A stretch of DNA of 64,000 bases from the NCBI GenBank assembly GCA_021202075.1, contig JAJQDT010000096.1, positions 62,001-126,000 on the forward strand, given 5' to 3'. Below are positions 1 to 9,370 of this stretch, piece by piece. How positions within the stretch are numbered: the stretch's first letter is position 1; each line of letters starts with the position of its first letter. The translations under genes were made by a program, and so were the position numbers. Source of the stretch: Lachnospiraceae bacterium (lineage in GTDB: Bacteria; Bacillota; Clostridia; Lachnospirales; Lachnospiraceae). The notes beneath the pieces were generated by a model, which worked only from the letters and a program-made list of their open reading frames with translations, searched no databases and was not told where the DNA came from.

Positions 1-708
1 TAGCTTATGGAACTGGTCAATCCAGATATTTTTATAAATCCCGGTCACCCACTTTGCCTTGATCAGCTCCTCCTCGCGCTCCCTGGTGTAAATCCCGTGT
101 TCGGAAATCATCAGGCGGCAGCCGTAGAAATACTTCGCCATGCTTCCAAGGACGCCTGAATAACCGGTCGCAACGCAATGGTACAGATCTGCCCGAGGGA
201 CCTCGGACTGCATTGTGAGGAACAACGGCAGGTAAATGGAACGCATCGTCCACAGAAAATCCGAAAAGACAATCTGTGAATAATTCAGCCGGTAGCAGTC
301 TGACACCGCCTGCAGAAAATCCTCCCCCATCAAAAGATCATCTATCGAAAGAACTTTGCGCTGCAGCAGATCAAACAGAGTATTCCAGTCCGTCTCCTGA
401 TTCAGGATCATGCTGCGGAGTGCCTGGTATTCTTTCTTTTTCAACCGTTTCGTATGGCGTCTCCCCCGGCGGGTACTCCAGTCCTGATCCTCCAGGTAGA
501 CTGCGTGCACCTCTGTGACATTCTCCGGCAGCGTATAGGCAAAATCTGCTCCCACGGAGCGGTTCGCCACCACCGAGAGTACAATAAACTCGTGGTTCGG
601 CAGCGACTGAATCAGGCTGTGTACCCACCCGGAAACGCCTCCGACCACATAAGGATAGCAGCCTTCCGCTACAATGCATATTTTCGTAACCGGCACCTCC
701 CCTGGCAT
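1..708 (-). CDS. pelF: PelF-like glycosyltransferase, N-terminal part (runs off window)
   Basis: This is the first 236 codons of a GT4-type glycosyltransferase; the rest lies beyond base 1. After the ATG at 708 the product reads KICIVAEGCYPYVVGGVSGW, which is the characteristic opening of PelF, the cytosolic enzyme proposed to polymerise Pel exopolysaccharide from a UDP-sugar. The N-terminal Rossmann-like half is present, with no stop down to base 1. The gene begins 10 nt after the stop of the DUF2194-like gene, so it belongs to the same minus-strand operon. A better start than ATG 708 was not found: the GGGGAGGTG inside codons 3-5 lies too close to the conserved sequence to serve another start. 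Identification is strong because PelD- and PelE-like genes precede it. PelG would be expected next, outside the window. Confidence 0.93.
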   Translation of the reverse strand, partial: MPGEVPVTKICIVAEGCYPYVVGGVSGWVHSLIQSLPNHEFIVLSVVANRSVGADFAYTLPENVTEVHAVYLEDQDWSTRRGRRHTKRLKKKEYQALRSMILNQETDWNTLFDLLQRKVLSIDDLLMGEDFLQAVSDCYRLNYSQIVFSDFLWTMRSIYLPLFLTMQSEVPRADLYHCVATGYSGVLGSMAKYFYGCRLMISEHGIYTREREEELIKAKWVTGIYKNIWIDQFHKL

Positions 709-718
709 GATCTTCCGG

Positions 719-2665
719 TCAATAGTAATACAAATCTGTCGAATTTTCCAGTATTATTTTGACATTTTGCTCATTTACTTCAATCAAATATACGTCCGTC
801 TCGATTTCCTCCCAGCTGCCGCCCTCAACGGAAACGATTTCCTCTCCGTTCGTGCGAAGAAGGAACCACGCCGTATCGCTAAGTCCCATCGTCGTAAGAG
901 AAATCGTGTCCCCCTCGCGCGTATCCGTATAGTCCAGGGACAGAAATGCACGCACCCGTTCATCGCTCTCAGAGAGCGTCGTCCGCTCAAAGTCAGCAAA
1001 CGCTTTCCAGTAAGTGCCGATGTTGCCGGAAAAATCTTCATACAGATTTTCCCAGTGATCGGATTCATCCTCCGGCCAGAGCACTCTCGTCAGATCCAGG
1101 GAGATGGTCGAATATCCCAGTGCCGTCTCCAGGGCGCGGAGCGTCAGATCCTCTGAAAAGGTATGGCTGTAAGCGTCGCTGGTAATTCCCTGTACGGTGA
1201 TCGTCTCATTGATATAATCGAGCAGATGGCAGTCCTCTGTGTCTGCGGTAACCACCGTCGTGACATTTTCCAGATACGTCCCGTCAGCCGCCTCCCCGGT
1301 CAGCGCGGCTGCCTCTTCAAGCTGACCCTCGGCAGCATACAGAACGCCATACTGGTAAGCACTTCCCGATGCTTCCCAGAAAGCCTTATCCTGCGAGGAC
1401 GCCTCCGCCAGAGCCGCCCCGTCCGTCCGCCAGAGGGACAGCCCCATTTCCGCGCTCTGTTCTTTCAGATATTTCAGGTAGTAAACCAGATCATCCGTAT
1501 CCGGCTCGTTTATGCCAGAAGAATCTGTCCGCACAGACAGCAGGCAGGTCAGCACAAAACCGGAATCCTCTGAAATCGCGGCCAGTCCCGGGAAAATCAC
1601 ATCCCGGAAAAGCTGAATAGAATCCCGGCTGTAGACCGTCTGCATTTCGGCTCTGTTTTCCGAAGCCAGTACCGGCCCGTTCACAATTACCAGATTCTGC
1701 GCATTGACAATCGGATAAATATCATAGTCATACATTTCAGAAACCATCGCGGTCAGGAAGCCAGGTCCGCCCAGCCCCTCCAGATAATCCCCGCATACCG
1801 CAAAGACATAGGCGTTCCCATACGATGACCGCCAGATCAGGGCCGGATAGGGGTCCGTTTCGGAATCCGCTTCCTCCATCATCCCGGCCATATAAACCTT
1901 TGTCCTCGACCCGGTCTGGTACCAGGGAGCCGTAAGCTCCAGATCCTGCCGTTCCTCCTTTTCTTCGTCTTCCGCAATATATTCCACTTTTCCGCCGATC
2001 AGGAAGCCTTCAAAAAGCTGTATCCCATCCAGCGTACAGGACTCGGCACGTATGGTGCGGATTCCAAGCAGCTCCTGCAGCTCCTCAGAGTCCCGGATCA
2101 CGCTCACGTCCGGCAGATTGCAGAAAATCATGGAAATCCCTTCCTCCGCGATCTCCATCAGCAGCTCCACATCCGTGTCATAATTCAGATAATCCGAATT
2201 AATCAGTAAAATCTCCGGTGTCTCCTCCATAAGCGCATACCAGGACGAAAGGCTCTGGTACGAGAGAAGCTCCCGCTTCGTATATGTACACCATTCCCGC
2301 ACCGTATCTCCCAGCGCGTCCTCACGCAGGCTCCCAATGTAAACCGCCAGATCCGATGCCGTGGCTGCCGCAGAACCACTTTCTGTGTTCTGTCCATCTG
2401 ACATCTCAGAGTCTTCCCCGGTGCTCTGGCTGCCTGACGCCTCAGAATCTTCCCCGGTGCTCTGGCTGCCCGCCGCCTCAGAATACTCCACAGTATTCTG
2501 CCCCGCGTCCCAGGCATCCGCCTGCGTCAGGAGTTCTCCTTCCGGGACGTGGCTGTTGGTGTCATAATCATTCCACTGATCTCTCGCCACCCCGCAGAAC
2601 AAAAAGAGGAAACATATGACAGCCATCATGATTCCGATTGTAATATAATTTCGCCTTGATATCAT
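719..2665 (-). CDS. DUF2194-like exported protein of the Pel operon
   Basis: A 648-residue protein anchored by an N-terminal membrane segment (about residues 7-29) and otherwise predicted extracellular. Residues about 45-95 form a low-complexity Ser/Glu/Gly stretch with two near-identical SQSTGEDSE repeats. The remainder resembles DUF2194 proteins, deacetylase-like barrel proteins that often neighbour pelF in Firmicutes. I see no clear metal-binding Asp-His-His set, so enzymatic activity is unproven. The ATG at 2665 was chosen because it follows GGAAAGGAGG and leads straight into the membrane anchor. A GTG at 2824 overlapping the upstream stop is possible but gives a poor, Arg-rich leader. 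A PelA-deacetylase-like role in modifying the polymer is inference from position. Confidence 0.8.
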   Translation of the reverse strand: MISRRNYITIGIMMAVICFLFLFCGVARDQWNDYDTNSHVPEGELLTQADAWDAGQNTVEYSEAAGSQSTGEDSEASGSQSTGEDSEMSDGQNTESGSAAATASDLAVYIGSLREDALGDTVREWCTYTKRELLSYQSLSSWYALMEETPEILLINSDYLNYDTDVELLMEIAEEGISMIFCNLPDVSVIRDSEELQELLGIRTIRAESCTLDGIQLFEGFLIGGKVEYIAEDEEKEERQDLELTAPWYQTGSRTKVYMAGMMEEADSETDPYPALIWRSSYGNAYVFAVCGDYLEGLGGPGFLTAMVSEMYDYDIYPIVNAQNLVIVNGPVLASENRAEMQTVYSRDSIQLFRDVIFPGLAAISEDSGFVLTCLLSVRTDSSGINEPDTDDLVYYLKYLKEQSAEMGLSLWRTDGAALAEASSQDKAFWEASGSAYQYGVLYAAEGQLEEAAALTGEAADGTYLENVTTVVTADTEDCHLLDYINETITVQGITSDAYSHTFSEDLTLRALETALGYSTISLDLTRVLWPEDESDHWENLYEDFSGNIGTYWKAFADFERTTLSESDERVRAFLSLDYTDTREGDTISLTTMGLSDTAWFLLRTNGEEIVSVEGGSWEEIETDVYLIEVNEQNVKIILENSTDLYYY

Positions 2666-2820
2666 GTTTCCTCCTTTCCGCCCCCCGCATTTGCCTGTTA
2701 ACGGCCGAAGCGCGCGTCGTCTTCTCATCCTCCCCCGGTTCTTCCCGACCGTGTAAAAACGCGGGAACGGCATATTTACCATCGCGGCGCATACATACGC
2801 CGCACTTCTGTCATTCTCTG

Positions 2821-5391
2821 TCACGACACATTGTTATAGCCGTAATCAATAGCAAAATTGTACAGATAATAGGTGTTCTGCTCAATGTAATAACACACGA
2901 AGTCGTCCGTCTCATAATAGACCTTAAATTCATTCGGATACAGTTCGGCAAATGCCTGCGCCCAGTAATACATCCGCGACATCATGATCCAGCGGCTTTC
3001 CCACTGATATATAGACGCGGTGGAACCATAGGGCAGCAGCCGCTCGGCACCCTCCTCTGAAATCGTTCGCCCACTGTACAGATAATCTGTGTAGTTATAA
3101 TCAACTGGCGTCTTCTCAATAAAGAAATAGACATGCTGCGTCGGGATAATGATTTCTCCGTCTTCGCCGGTATATTCCATCGCATACAGGAAATCACTGA
3201 TCTCATAGTGATACCCATGATCCTCCCCCATCCGAAGCTCGTCATTCGCGGAGCAGATCGTCCAGGTAAAGTCTTCATTGTCATGGATAATATTTGTCAG
3301 GCAGATCACCGCCTCATTTGTGCCAAACGCCTCTGCGATCTCCACGTTCCGCACCAGCCCCTTCTGAATCACGGCAGAGACCGCCAGCACGATCACAAGA
3401 ATGGCCGCCGTATTTCTGGTTCTTCCGTTTTTCAGCCAGCAGGTCAGCACGCTCCACACCGCGTCAAAGAAAAACATGACAGCAGCTACTGACAGATAGG
3501 CAAGAAAGAACGTGCTGCGGGACGAATCCATCAGGGATGGAAGCCCAAGCATCCCCGCCGCGAGCAGTGCTCCCAGACAGCCAAGACAGAGCCCGGTGGA
3601 CAGCAGCCTTGCCCCATATTCCCTGGATTTGCGCCGCATCAGAAACAGCACGCCGACGAAAGGAATCACGGCAATCATACAAACCAGAAACGTCGACAGG
3701 TCAATCACGTCTGTATCCAGAACATAGTATTTGATCTGAGAACGGATCGAAGTGAATACGCCATTGATGCGGTAGTAAATCCGGGTCAGGGCATTCCTGA
3801 CCCTGTCCCCTGCCCCGGAGGACTTCGTGAGGATTCCGCCCTGCCACAGATCAGTCTTAGAAATCAGCCGCGCGTCTCCGGTATCACTTTCTTCCTCCGC
3901 GTATTCGGATTCCTCTGCCAGGTCTTCCTCTTCCTTCTGGGACTCTGATTTTATTTTATCATTATCAGTTGACGAGCCGCTTTCTGATTCCGCCCCATCA
4001 ATGTCCTCTGTCGTCACTTCGGTTGCGGATTCTTCCGCTGGCCCGGATTCCTCCCCTATATTCGTTTCGGTCTCTGTAGCCGTCTCTGTTTCGGTCCTGG
4101 ATTCCTCCTCTGCATCCTTTTCCGTTTCTGTCTCAGTTTCCTCTTCTGAATCGGAAGAGCCGGATGAGCTGCTGATGACATTCATGCCCCAGCGCAAGGA
4201 GCCCTGCAGCGGAGTCCCCTGCGCCACGGCAATCCCCATCGGGAGAACGGCCAGCACCACGCTCAGAATACCGGCAATCATGACGCGCCCGAAATACTGC
4301 TTCCGGAACAGCCGGAAGCAATATCCGACCGCAATGCAGGCACAGAATATCCCCGCAATCATCGTATTATAAAAATGCGCGGAGATCGTCATGGAAAAGG
4401 AAATCGCGAACGCAGCCAGGCAGCTGAAAGAGGTGGCCGCCCCGGAATCCTTTGCAGGTAATTGATCCTGCCCCGGCAGGGCTGCACGGTCAAGCTCTTC
4501 TTTCTTTGTCTGGAAAAACAAGAACAGGAAAAATATAGAGGGCAGAATAAAAATCATGCCGAACTCCTGCGGCAAAGAGGAACAGAAACGCCAGTATGTC
4601 GCGTAAGAATAGACGTCCAGTCCCGCATAGGCTCCCACGCCAACATACGGGATATAGCGGTTTTTGCAGCAGACCTTCAGGAATGTAAGCAGCGAGTAAT
4701 GTACCAGCAGCGTCTGCACCAGGCAAAATACCCGCAGCAGAACATAGGTGTCCATGCCGATCACCGCGTGAAGGTAATAGATGATGCAGTGGAACCCAAA
4801 GGGATAGACGCCCGCGATAAAAATCTCTCCCTGGCTCATCCCGTTGATCCAGTAGTTGTGAACAACAACATCCGACGCACAGTAGGCATAATTCTCGAGC
4901 AGATTGCTGCCGTACTGCCAGAGCACCAGAATCGTCACCGCCAGAAAAAACATCCATTCTATGCTTCTGCCCCGTACCATCGCGCGCAGAAAACGCACCC
5001 CGCAGCGGATCTTCTCCCCCAAAAATTGCAGAATGCGCAGGAAAAATGTCCTCATCCCCATTCGTTTTGAAAGCACCAGTTCCACATTGCGCCACATCGC
5101 GTTCAGGCTTACATGCCAGGATCTATGGTTCAGCCTCCGCTCCGCAATGCCGTAGATCAGGCAGGTCCCGAGCACCAGTGTCACCCGGTTGGAGATATGG
5201 AGCAGCTGCAGGGCAAAGACCAGATTCATCAGAGAAAAATTTCCGATCAGAAAATAAAAGAAAAACCGCACAGACAGCCCTAATCCGGCCGCTTTCCGGT
5301 GAAAAATCAGCGCAGGGATGCCCGTAGTCAGGAGCAGGTACCAGAAAAGCACCGACACAAACTGTAAAATTGTCAGCACGTCCATCGACAT
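2821..5391 (-). CDS. Large polytopic membrane protein of the Pel operon, GT-C-like topology
   Basis: An 856-residue protein with about a dozen hydrophobic segments: several in residues 8-85, then 145-160, 195-240, 275-293, 320-392, and a cluster at about 575-690. A strongly acidic Ser/Glu/Thr insert (about 407-505, with TETETE runs) interrupts the membrane part. The C-terminal 170 residues are soluble and rich in Tyr. Helices plus a large outside domain recall GT-C glycosyltransferases or DUF6541-type proteins, but I do not recognise the family. The start ATG at 5391 follows GGAGAGG. It lies between pelE and the DUF2194-like gene and is presumably co-transcribed, so a role in polymer export, precursor transfer or modification is likely but not shown. 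Confidence 0.82.
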   Translation of the reverse strand: MSMDVLTILQFVSVLFWYLLLTTGIPALIFHRKAAGLGLSVRFFFYFLIGNFSLMNLVFALQLLHISNRVTLVLGTCLIYGIAERRLNHRSWHVSLNAMWRNVELVLSKRMGMRTFFLRILQFLGEKIRCGVRFLRAMVRGRSIEWMFFLAVTILVLWQYGSNLLENYAYCASDVVVHNYWINGMSQGEIFIAGVYPFGFHCIIYYLHAVIGMDTYVLLRVFCLVQTLLVHYSLLTFLKVCCKNRYIPYVGVGAYAGLDVYSYATYWRFCSSLPQEFGMIFILPSIFFLFLFFQTKKEELDRAALPGQDQLPAKDSGAATSFSCLAAFAISFSMTISAHFYNTMIAGIFCACIAVGYCFRLFRKQYFGRVMIAGILSVVLAVLPMGIAVAQGTPLQGSLRWGMNVISSSSGSSDSEEETETETEKDAEEESRTETETATETETNIGEESGPAEESATEVTTEDIDGAESESGSSTDNDKIKSESQKEEEDLAEESEYAEEESDTGDARLISKTDLWQGGILTKSSGAGDRVRNALTRIYYRINGVFTSIRSQIKYYVLDTDVIDLSTFLVCMIAVIPFVGVLFLMRRKSREYGARLLSTGLCLGCLGALLAAGMLGLPSLMDSSRSTFFLAYLSVAAVMFFFDAVWSVLTCWLKNGRTRNTAAILVIVLAVSAVIQKGLVRNVEIAEAFGTNEAVICLTNIIHDNEDFTWTICSANDELRMGEDHGYHYEISDFLYAMEYTGEDGEIIIPTQHVYFFIEKTPVDYNYTDYLYSGRTISEEGAERLLPYGSTASIYQWESRWIMMSRMYYWAQAFAELYPNEFKVYYETDDFVCYYIEQNTYYLYNFAIDYGYNNVS

Positions 5392-5475
5392 ACGCGTAGC
5401 CCCTCTCCTTCCTTCTGATCATCTGGACTCTTTTCCCGGACAGATCTGCAAATCTCATCCCATGCGGCAGCGCGT

Positions 5476-6525
5476 TTATCCCGCCGGTTTCTCATTAAAC
5501 ATCCGGATCAATTCCAGCGTCTCATTGTCGATTACCACATCCGAATGCTTCACCTGCTCCAGCGCCTCAAAGAAACGGTCCTTCCACCCTGCGGTAAAGT
5601 ACAGCTTCAGTCTGCAGGTATAAGAAACCAGCTGATCCGGGCAGCACTCCACAACCCGTGTACACCAGATATCCGCCCGCTCATATGCTTCAATCTCCAT
5701 CAGCCGCAGCACGATGGATTCAAACACGCTGCTTTCCATCTTCTCAGGATGATCCTCAAAAAGAATTTCACAGACCTCATCCATCTCCCGGACGAAAGTT
5801 TCCTGCTCCAGACCAGTAAAGACATGCTGCGCGAGCACCTGATCCATATAAATAATCAGCAGAGCAGCCTCCTCCGAAGCATCTTCTCCGCTTTGCTTTG
5901 CCTCCTGTATCTGTGTGTAAAGCTTTCCTACATAGGCACGGAAATCATTCAGCTGATCGCGGAGCACAGACGCGGCATAATGGGAGGTCTCTGAGTCCTC
6001 GCTGTTCAGCGCGAGCGCGATGGAGGCCAGAGAGTTCTGGATATCCCCGCGGATGACGTTCAGCATCATACCGCGCAGGCTGGCCTGGTCGCTGACTGCC
6101 AGCGCCTCCTCCATCGGCACCAGATTGCTTTCCCTCTCTACATCCGCCTGCAAAAGGGAACGCACCCGCTGCTTGCTGAATATCACATCCGCCAGGTCTA
6201 CTTCCCGGCGCATCAGCAGGTGATGAAAGCAGGTCCCGAAAAAAAAGAAAAGTACACCCACAGCCGGGCAGAGCAGCATGACAACCGCATTGAACACATA
6301 CTGTGCCGCACCTTCCTTTTTGCGGCGCAGACAGATACCAAAAAGCAGGTACAGCAGGGCCGCCGCCGCATTCACCGCCAGCAGAAATAAAAACCAGCGC
6401 GGAAACCGCTGCAGCAGCGCCACGACATTTCGTGCTATATTTTCCATATTCTGTATCGTGTTCTGCAGCATATCTCGTTTCACGGGAAAATTTCCTTTCC
6501 ATCGTTTTGACGCTATTGGCGTCAT
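5476..6525 (-). CDS. pelE: PelE-like membrane/TPR protein
   Basis: A 349-residue protein with two adjacent membrane helices (about 43-66 and 76-102) followed by a cytosolic, mostly helical region of about 245 residues. This is the architecture of PelE, which in the Pel machinery combines two helices with TPR-like repeats and works with PelD and PelG at the inner face of the membrane. The ATG at 6525 overlaps the TAA of the upstream pelD-like gene by one base (TAATG), implying translational coupling. A GTG 14 codons later (behind GGAAAGG) is an alternative start. The call rests on topology, size and position directly after the PelD-like gene, since PelE sequences are weakly conserved. Confidence 0.75.
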   Translation of the reverse strand: MTPIASKRWKGNFPVKRDMLQNTIQNMENIARNVVALLQRFPRWFLFLLAVNAAAALLYLLFGICLRRKKEGAAQYVFNAVVMLLCPAVGVLFFFFGTCFHHLLMRREVDLADVIFSKQRVRSLLQADVERESNLVPMEEALAVSDQASLRGMMLNVIRGDIQNSLASIALALNSEDSETSHYAASVLRDQLNDFRAYVGKLYTQIQEAKQSGEDASEEAALLIIYMDQVLAQHVFTGLEQETFVREMDEVCEILFEDHPEKMESSVFESIVLRLMEIEAYERADIWCTRVVECCPDQLVSYTCRLKLYFTAGWKDRFFEALEQVKHSDVVIDNETLELIRMFNEKPAG

Positions 6526-8702
6526 TACAAATCAATTCCTCTCTGCACATGCGCGTCCATCCCCAGCTTCCGCACTCGCTCGAGGACAAATCCGGCCGCC
6601 TCCTCGTCTGAATTAGACAAAAGCAGGTAAAGCTTTTCGGCCATTACCCCAAGATAATCCGTCTGCCGGAACACTCCCCGGAGCCGCCCGGCTGCCTCTT
6701 CTATCGAAAAGTCCCCGATATCGACCGCTACCAGCGCACATTCCGTCAGCCCCTTTGTCTGCGCGGTGAGATACGCACGCACAAGCTTTGTAAAAGCCTC
6801 CTCCTCCATAATCGGTGTCCCACTGATATAACGCCGGCCCTCCAGCGCCGCGAGATAACGGTTCGCACTCAGCACGGCATTCTGAATCAGGTCACTGATC
6901 ACATTTAAGGTGTCCGCCTGCGAAAGTGTCATACGCTCCCACGGGATCCCCCACACCATCAGAATCAGCTGCATCTCATCCTCTGAATAGATGGCGCAGG
7001 CCATCAACGGATAGCGCTCGTCCAGTTTTTTATTGATGTATACGCGTCGTTCTGTAAGAGCCGTACTCATCTCTTCCATCGTCAGATACTGAATGGATTT
7101 TCCCAGCCTGCGCGCCTGCTGCGAGGTTGACGAGTAAAGACGCGCGTATTCCCGGTTCGCGATCGTATAAATCGCCACATCCCTGCTGCCCATCAGCTTC
7201 GCCACAATGTCCGCGGCATAAAACAGCACTTCCTCCGGCTCATATTTATTCAGACGGGAAGTAACTTCGTAGATTTTCCCAAGACTGTCGCTCTGATTGA
7301 TAATCTGGTCCACCAGCACATTTTTCATCCGGGCGTTGCTTGTATTGATATCCTCTATGTCACCCAGCTGATTTTCCATGTATTGCAGTTCCTGCCGGTT
7401 TTCCTGCTGCATCACATTCAGCCGGTCTTTCATGTAGCCCACAACGAGTCCGACAATAAAAAGCTGCGCCATCCAGACATAAGTATTATAGTCCATCATC
7501 ACTTCAAAACCGCTGCGGTGATAGCTCTGACGGAACACATATCCCAGAACAGCCAGGAGCGCGGAAAACGTGGCCTGCTGCTGCCCGTAGACAACCGCGA
7601 ACAGCAGCACGTAGATCAGATAAAAATCCAGCTTCGAGAAATATTTGCTGTCCGTCGCCCGGTTGTTCATCATGAAAAACGGAATAAAGCAGACCATATT
7701 CTCCACAAAAGGAAGCGCGGCCCAGAACAGAGCGGCAGTTCTGCCGAGGAACCGGTTCAGAAAACTGTCCCTCGCGCCATCCACGGAAATAAACGTATTC
7801 CGGTGTTTTTTCATATAAGCGGCCATCTGTGAAAGAGACTCTCTCGGCTCATGCCGGATATTCTGCCGGAATTCTGCGGCAAACGCCTCATTCGAAAGGA
7901 TGAGCCGGTTGACCTGACCGACCGAATTATCCTCCACCTCCGTACCGGATCCAAGTTCTTTACATAAAATTCGGGCAATCTCCATCTGTGTAATCGCCTT
8001 CGAAGAAGAAAGGTTATACAGAGGCTTCTGATGGGATTCACATGCGCACACCTGATAAATAAAATCCACCGCGTCCTGCAAATGCAGCAGGGAAATCTGA
8101 TAGAACTCAGATGCGGATATCTTCCCGGTTTTTAACCCCTCCAGGCACATTTTCGCACTGATATGCGTGCAGTCCCCGGCGGAACGGGGAACCGCATAGA
8201 GATGATCCAGCCGGAGCGTCACAACATCCAGCCCCATCTGCCTGCTGTAATTTCTGAACTGCTGTTCCATCTGGGCAAACACCATCGCCCGGAACCCCCG
8301 CGCACTGGTCGGCTCATCCTCCTCAATATTCGTTGAATACGAACGACCATACACCTCTTCTGTAGAAAGATAAACCAGCCGCCCTTTTTGTCGCGCGGCA
8401 AAAACTGTCAGCAGATTCGTCATTCCAAGCGAAAAGCGAACCGACTCCTTTCTGGCGTCCGTCCAGTCATAATTGGCGTCATAAGCCCCCATGCACAGGA
8501 CAAGCTGAGGATTTACGCTCTCAAAAACCTCCTTCAGGCAGTCATTGTCATAGGGAAAATAATAATATTCGAAGACCTTTCTGTTTTCCGGGCTCTCAAA
8601 ACGCCGCTCTGTCAGCACATAAATCCGATGGCCTTCTTTGTTCAGTTTATCAATCATGGCATTCATCAATTCATTCGCGCCGCCAGCCAGCAATACATCC
8701 AT
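6525..8702 (-). CDS. pelD: PelD-like c-di-GMP receptor with N-terminal SDR-like domain
   Basis: A 725-residue fusion. Residues 1-300 resemble an extended NAD-epimerase/SDR fold (the STEEVYG segment at 113-119 matches the family), but the nucleotide-binding glycine loop is altered (AGGANELMN) and no YxxxK catalytic pair follows, so this part may be a binding or scaffold domain. Residues about 320-425 contain four membrane helices. A coiled stretch then leads to a GAF-like domain (about 475-615) and a degenerate GGDEF domain (about 625-725). There the I-site RQTD (679-682) is kept while the GGDEF signature is replaced by AEKLY. That is the PelD pattern: c-di-GMP binding without cyclase activity. 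SDR-fused PelD has, as I recall, been reported in Gram-positive Pel loci. It is the first gene of the operon, with GGGGCGG upstream of ATG 8702. Confidence 0.9.
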   Translation of the reverse strand: MDVLLAGGANELMNAMIDKLNKEGHRIYVLTERRFESPENRKVFEYYYFPYDNDCLKEVFESVNPQLVLCMGAYDANYDWTDARKESVRFSLGMTNLLTVFAARQKGRLVYLSTEEVYGRSYSTNIEEDEPTSARGFRAMVFAQMEQQFRNYSRQMGLDVVTLRLDHLYAVPRSAGDCTHISAKMCLEGLKTGKISASEFYQISLLHLQDAVDFIYQVCACESHQKPLYNLSSSKAITQMEIARILCKELGSGTEVEDNSVGQVNRLILSNEAFAAEFRQNIRHEPRESLSQMAAYMKKHRNTFISVDGARDSFLNRFLGRTAALFWAALPFVENMVCFIPFFMMNNRATDSKYFSKLDFYLIYVLLFAVVYGQQQATFSALLAVLGYVFRQSYHRSGFEVMMDYNTYVWMAQLFIVGLVVGYMKDRLNVMQQENRQELQYMENQLGDIEDINTSNARMKNVLVDQIINQSDSLGKIYEVTSRLNKYEPEEVLFYAADIVAKLMGSRDVAIYTIANREYARLYSSTSQQARRLGKSIQYLTMEEMSTALTERRVYINKKLDERYPLMACAIYSEDEMQLILMVWGIPWERMTLSQADTLNVISDLIQNAVLSANRYLAALEGRRYISGTPIMEEEAFTKLVRAYLTAQTKGLTECALVAVDIGDFSIEEAAGRLRGVFRQTDYLGVMAEKLYLLLSNSDEEAAGFVLERVRKLGMDAHVQRGIDL

Positions 8703-8879
8703 TCTGCTTCCGCCCCTTTACGGATACAATACTGTGATTCGAGTCGTAAATACCCTATACGTCACTGCTCCCTGTGCAGTTGTCAGCTTATCTGTTTTTC
8801 CTGATACATCGCCAGTATTTTATCTTCAGACTGTCTTCCTGTCTGCCACCGCACCAGCCGTATACTAAAATCAGAACAA

Positions 8880-8907
8880 ATTATATCACAGTTCCATTGT
8901 TTTGCAA
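8880..8907 (-). promoter_or_regulatory. Predicted sigma-A promoter of the pel operon
   Basis: Read on the minus strand, TTGCAA (8902-8907) and TATAAT (8880-8885) are separated by 16 nt. Transcription would start near 8873 and leave a leader of about 170 nt before the pelD-like gene. I found no c-di-GMP riboswitch signature in that leader, which suggests control by c-di-GMP acts through the protein receptor. Confidence 0.6.
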
Positions 8908-8929
8908 GGTTCCAATCTCCATTACAATG

Positions 8930-8964
8930 TAAAAAACGGGAAAGTCGAAATATCCGGCTTTCCC
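8930..8964 (-). terminator. Rho-independent terminator upstream of the pel operon
   Basis: On the minus strand GGGAAAG (8958-8964) pairs with CTTTCCC (8938-8944), followed by G and a run of six T (8931-8936). It would stop transcription coming from the sortase/AAA remnant and insulate the pel promoter. Confidence 0.65.
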
Positions 8965-9084
8965 TCTTTCATCCTCATATCTGCTTTGTTCTTCTATCTC
9001 AACAGCTTTTTTCCTGCCGCAGGCAAACTGCAAATTTCATAATCGCACACCATTGCCTCCTGACGGAACTCTGGTCTTCTCAGG

Positions 9085-9370
9085 TCAACTCATCATTGTC
9101 TCCCGCAGGGACTTCGTCTTTCTCAGACAGTGCATTTCCGTCCTCCGCAAAAGCTTCATCTTCCCCGGGCAGCACGTTTTCGTCTCCAGCTGAGTCTCCA
9201 TCCTTCTCAGGCAGCGCATCTTTGTTTCTCGCAGAGTCTTTATTTTTCTCAGGCGGCGCATCTCCGTCTCCAGCTGAGTCTCCATCCTTCTCAGACAGTA
9301 CATCTCCGTCTTCTGCTAAGTCTTTATCTTTCTCACGCAGCGCGTCTCCGGCAGATCCAGATCGGTAAAA
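9085..9370 (-). repeat. 42-bp tandem repeat, about 6.5 units, encoding a 14-residue acidic motif
   Basis: Degenerate 42-bp units follow one another without spacers. On the minus strand one frame stays open across the array and reads as 14-residue units of the form D-S/L-A-x-D-x-D-A-L-x-E-K-D-x, ending at a stop at about 9085. This frame is out of register with the sortase fragment upstream, which stops at 9316 inside the array. The array could be a former surface-protein tail brought here by rearrangement, or an intergenic minisatellite like others in this window. Confidence 0.75.

Noticed and set aside
2666-2824. N-terminal extension of the DUF2194-like protein starting at GTG 2824
   Set aside because: ATG 2665 has a near-perfect ribosome-binding site and starts the membrane anchor; the extension is Arg-rich and unlike a signal sequence.
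8703-8880. c-di-GMP riboswitch in the pel leader
   Set aside because: The leader lacks the conserved GEMM motifs; the short ACAGGGAGCAG resemblance is not enough.
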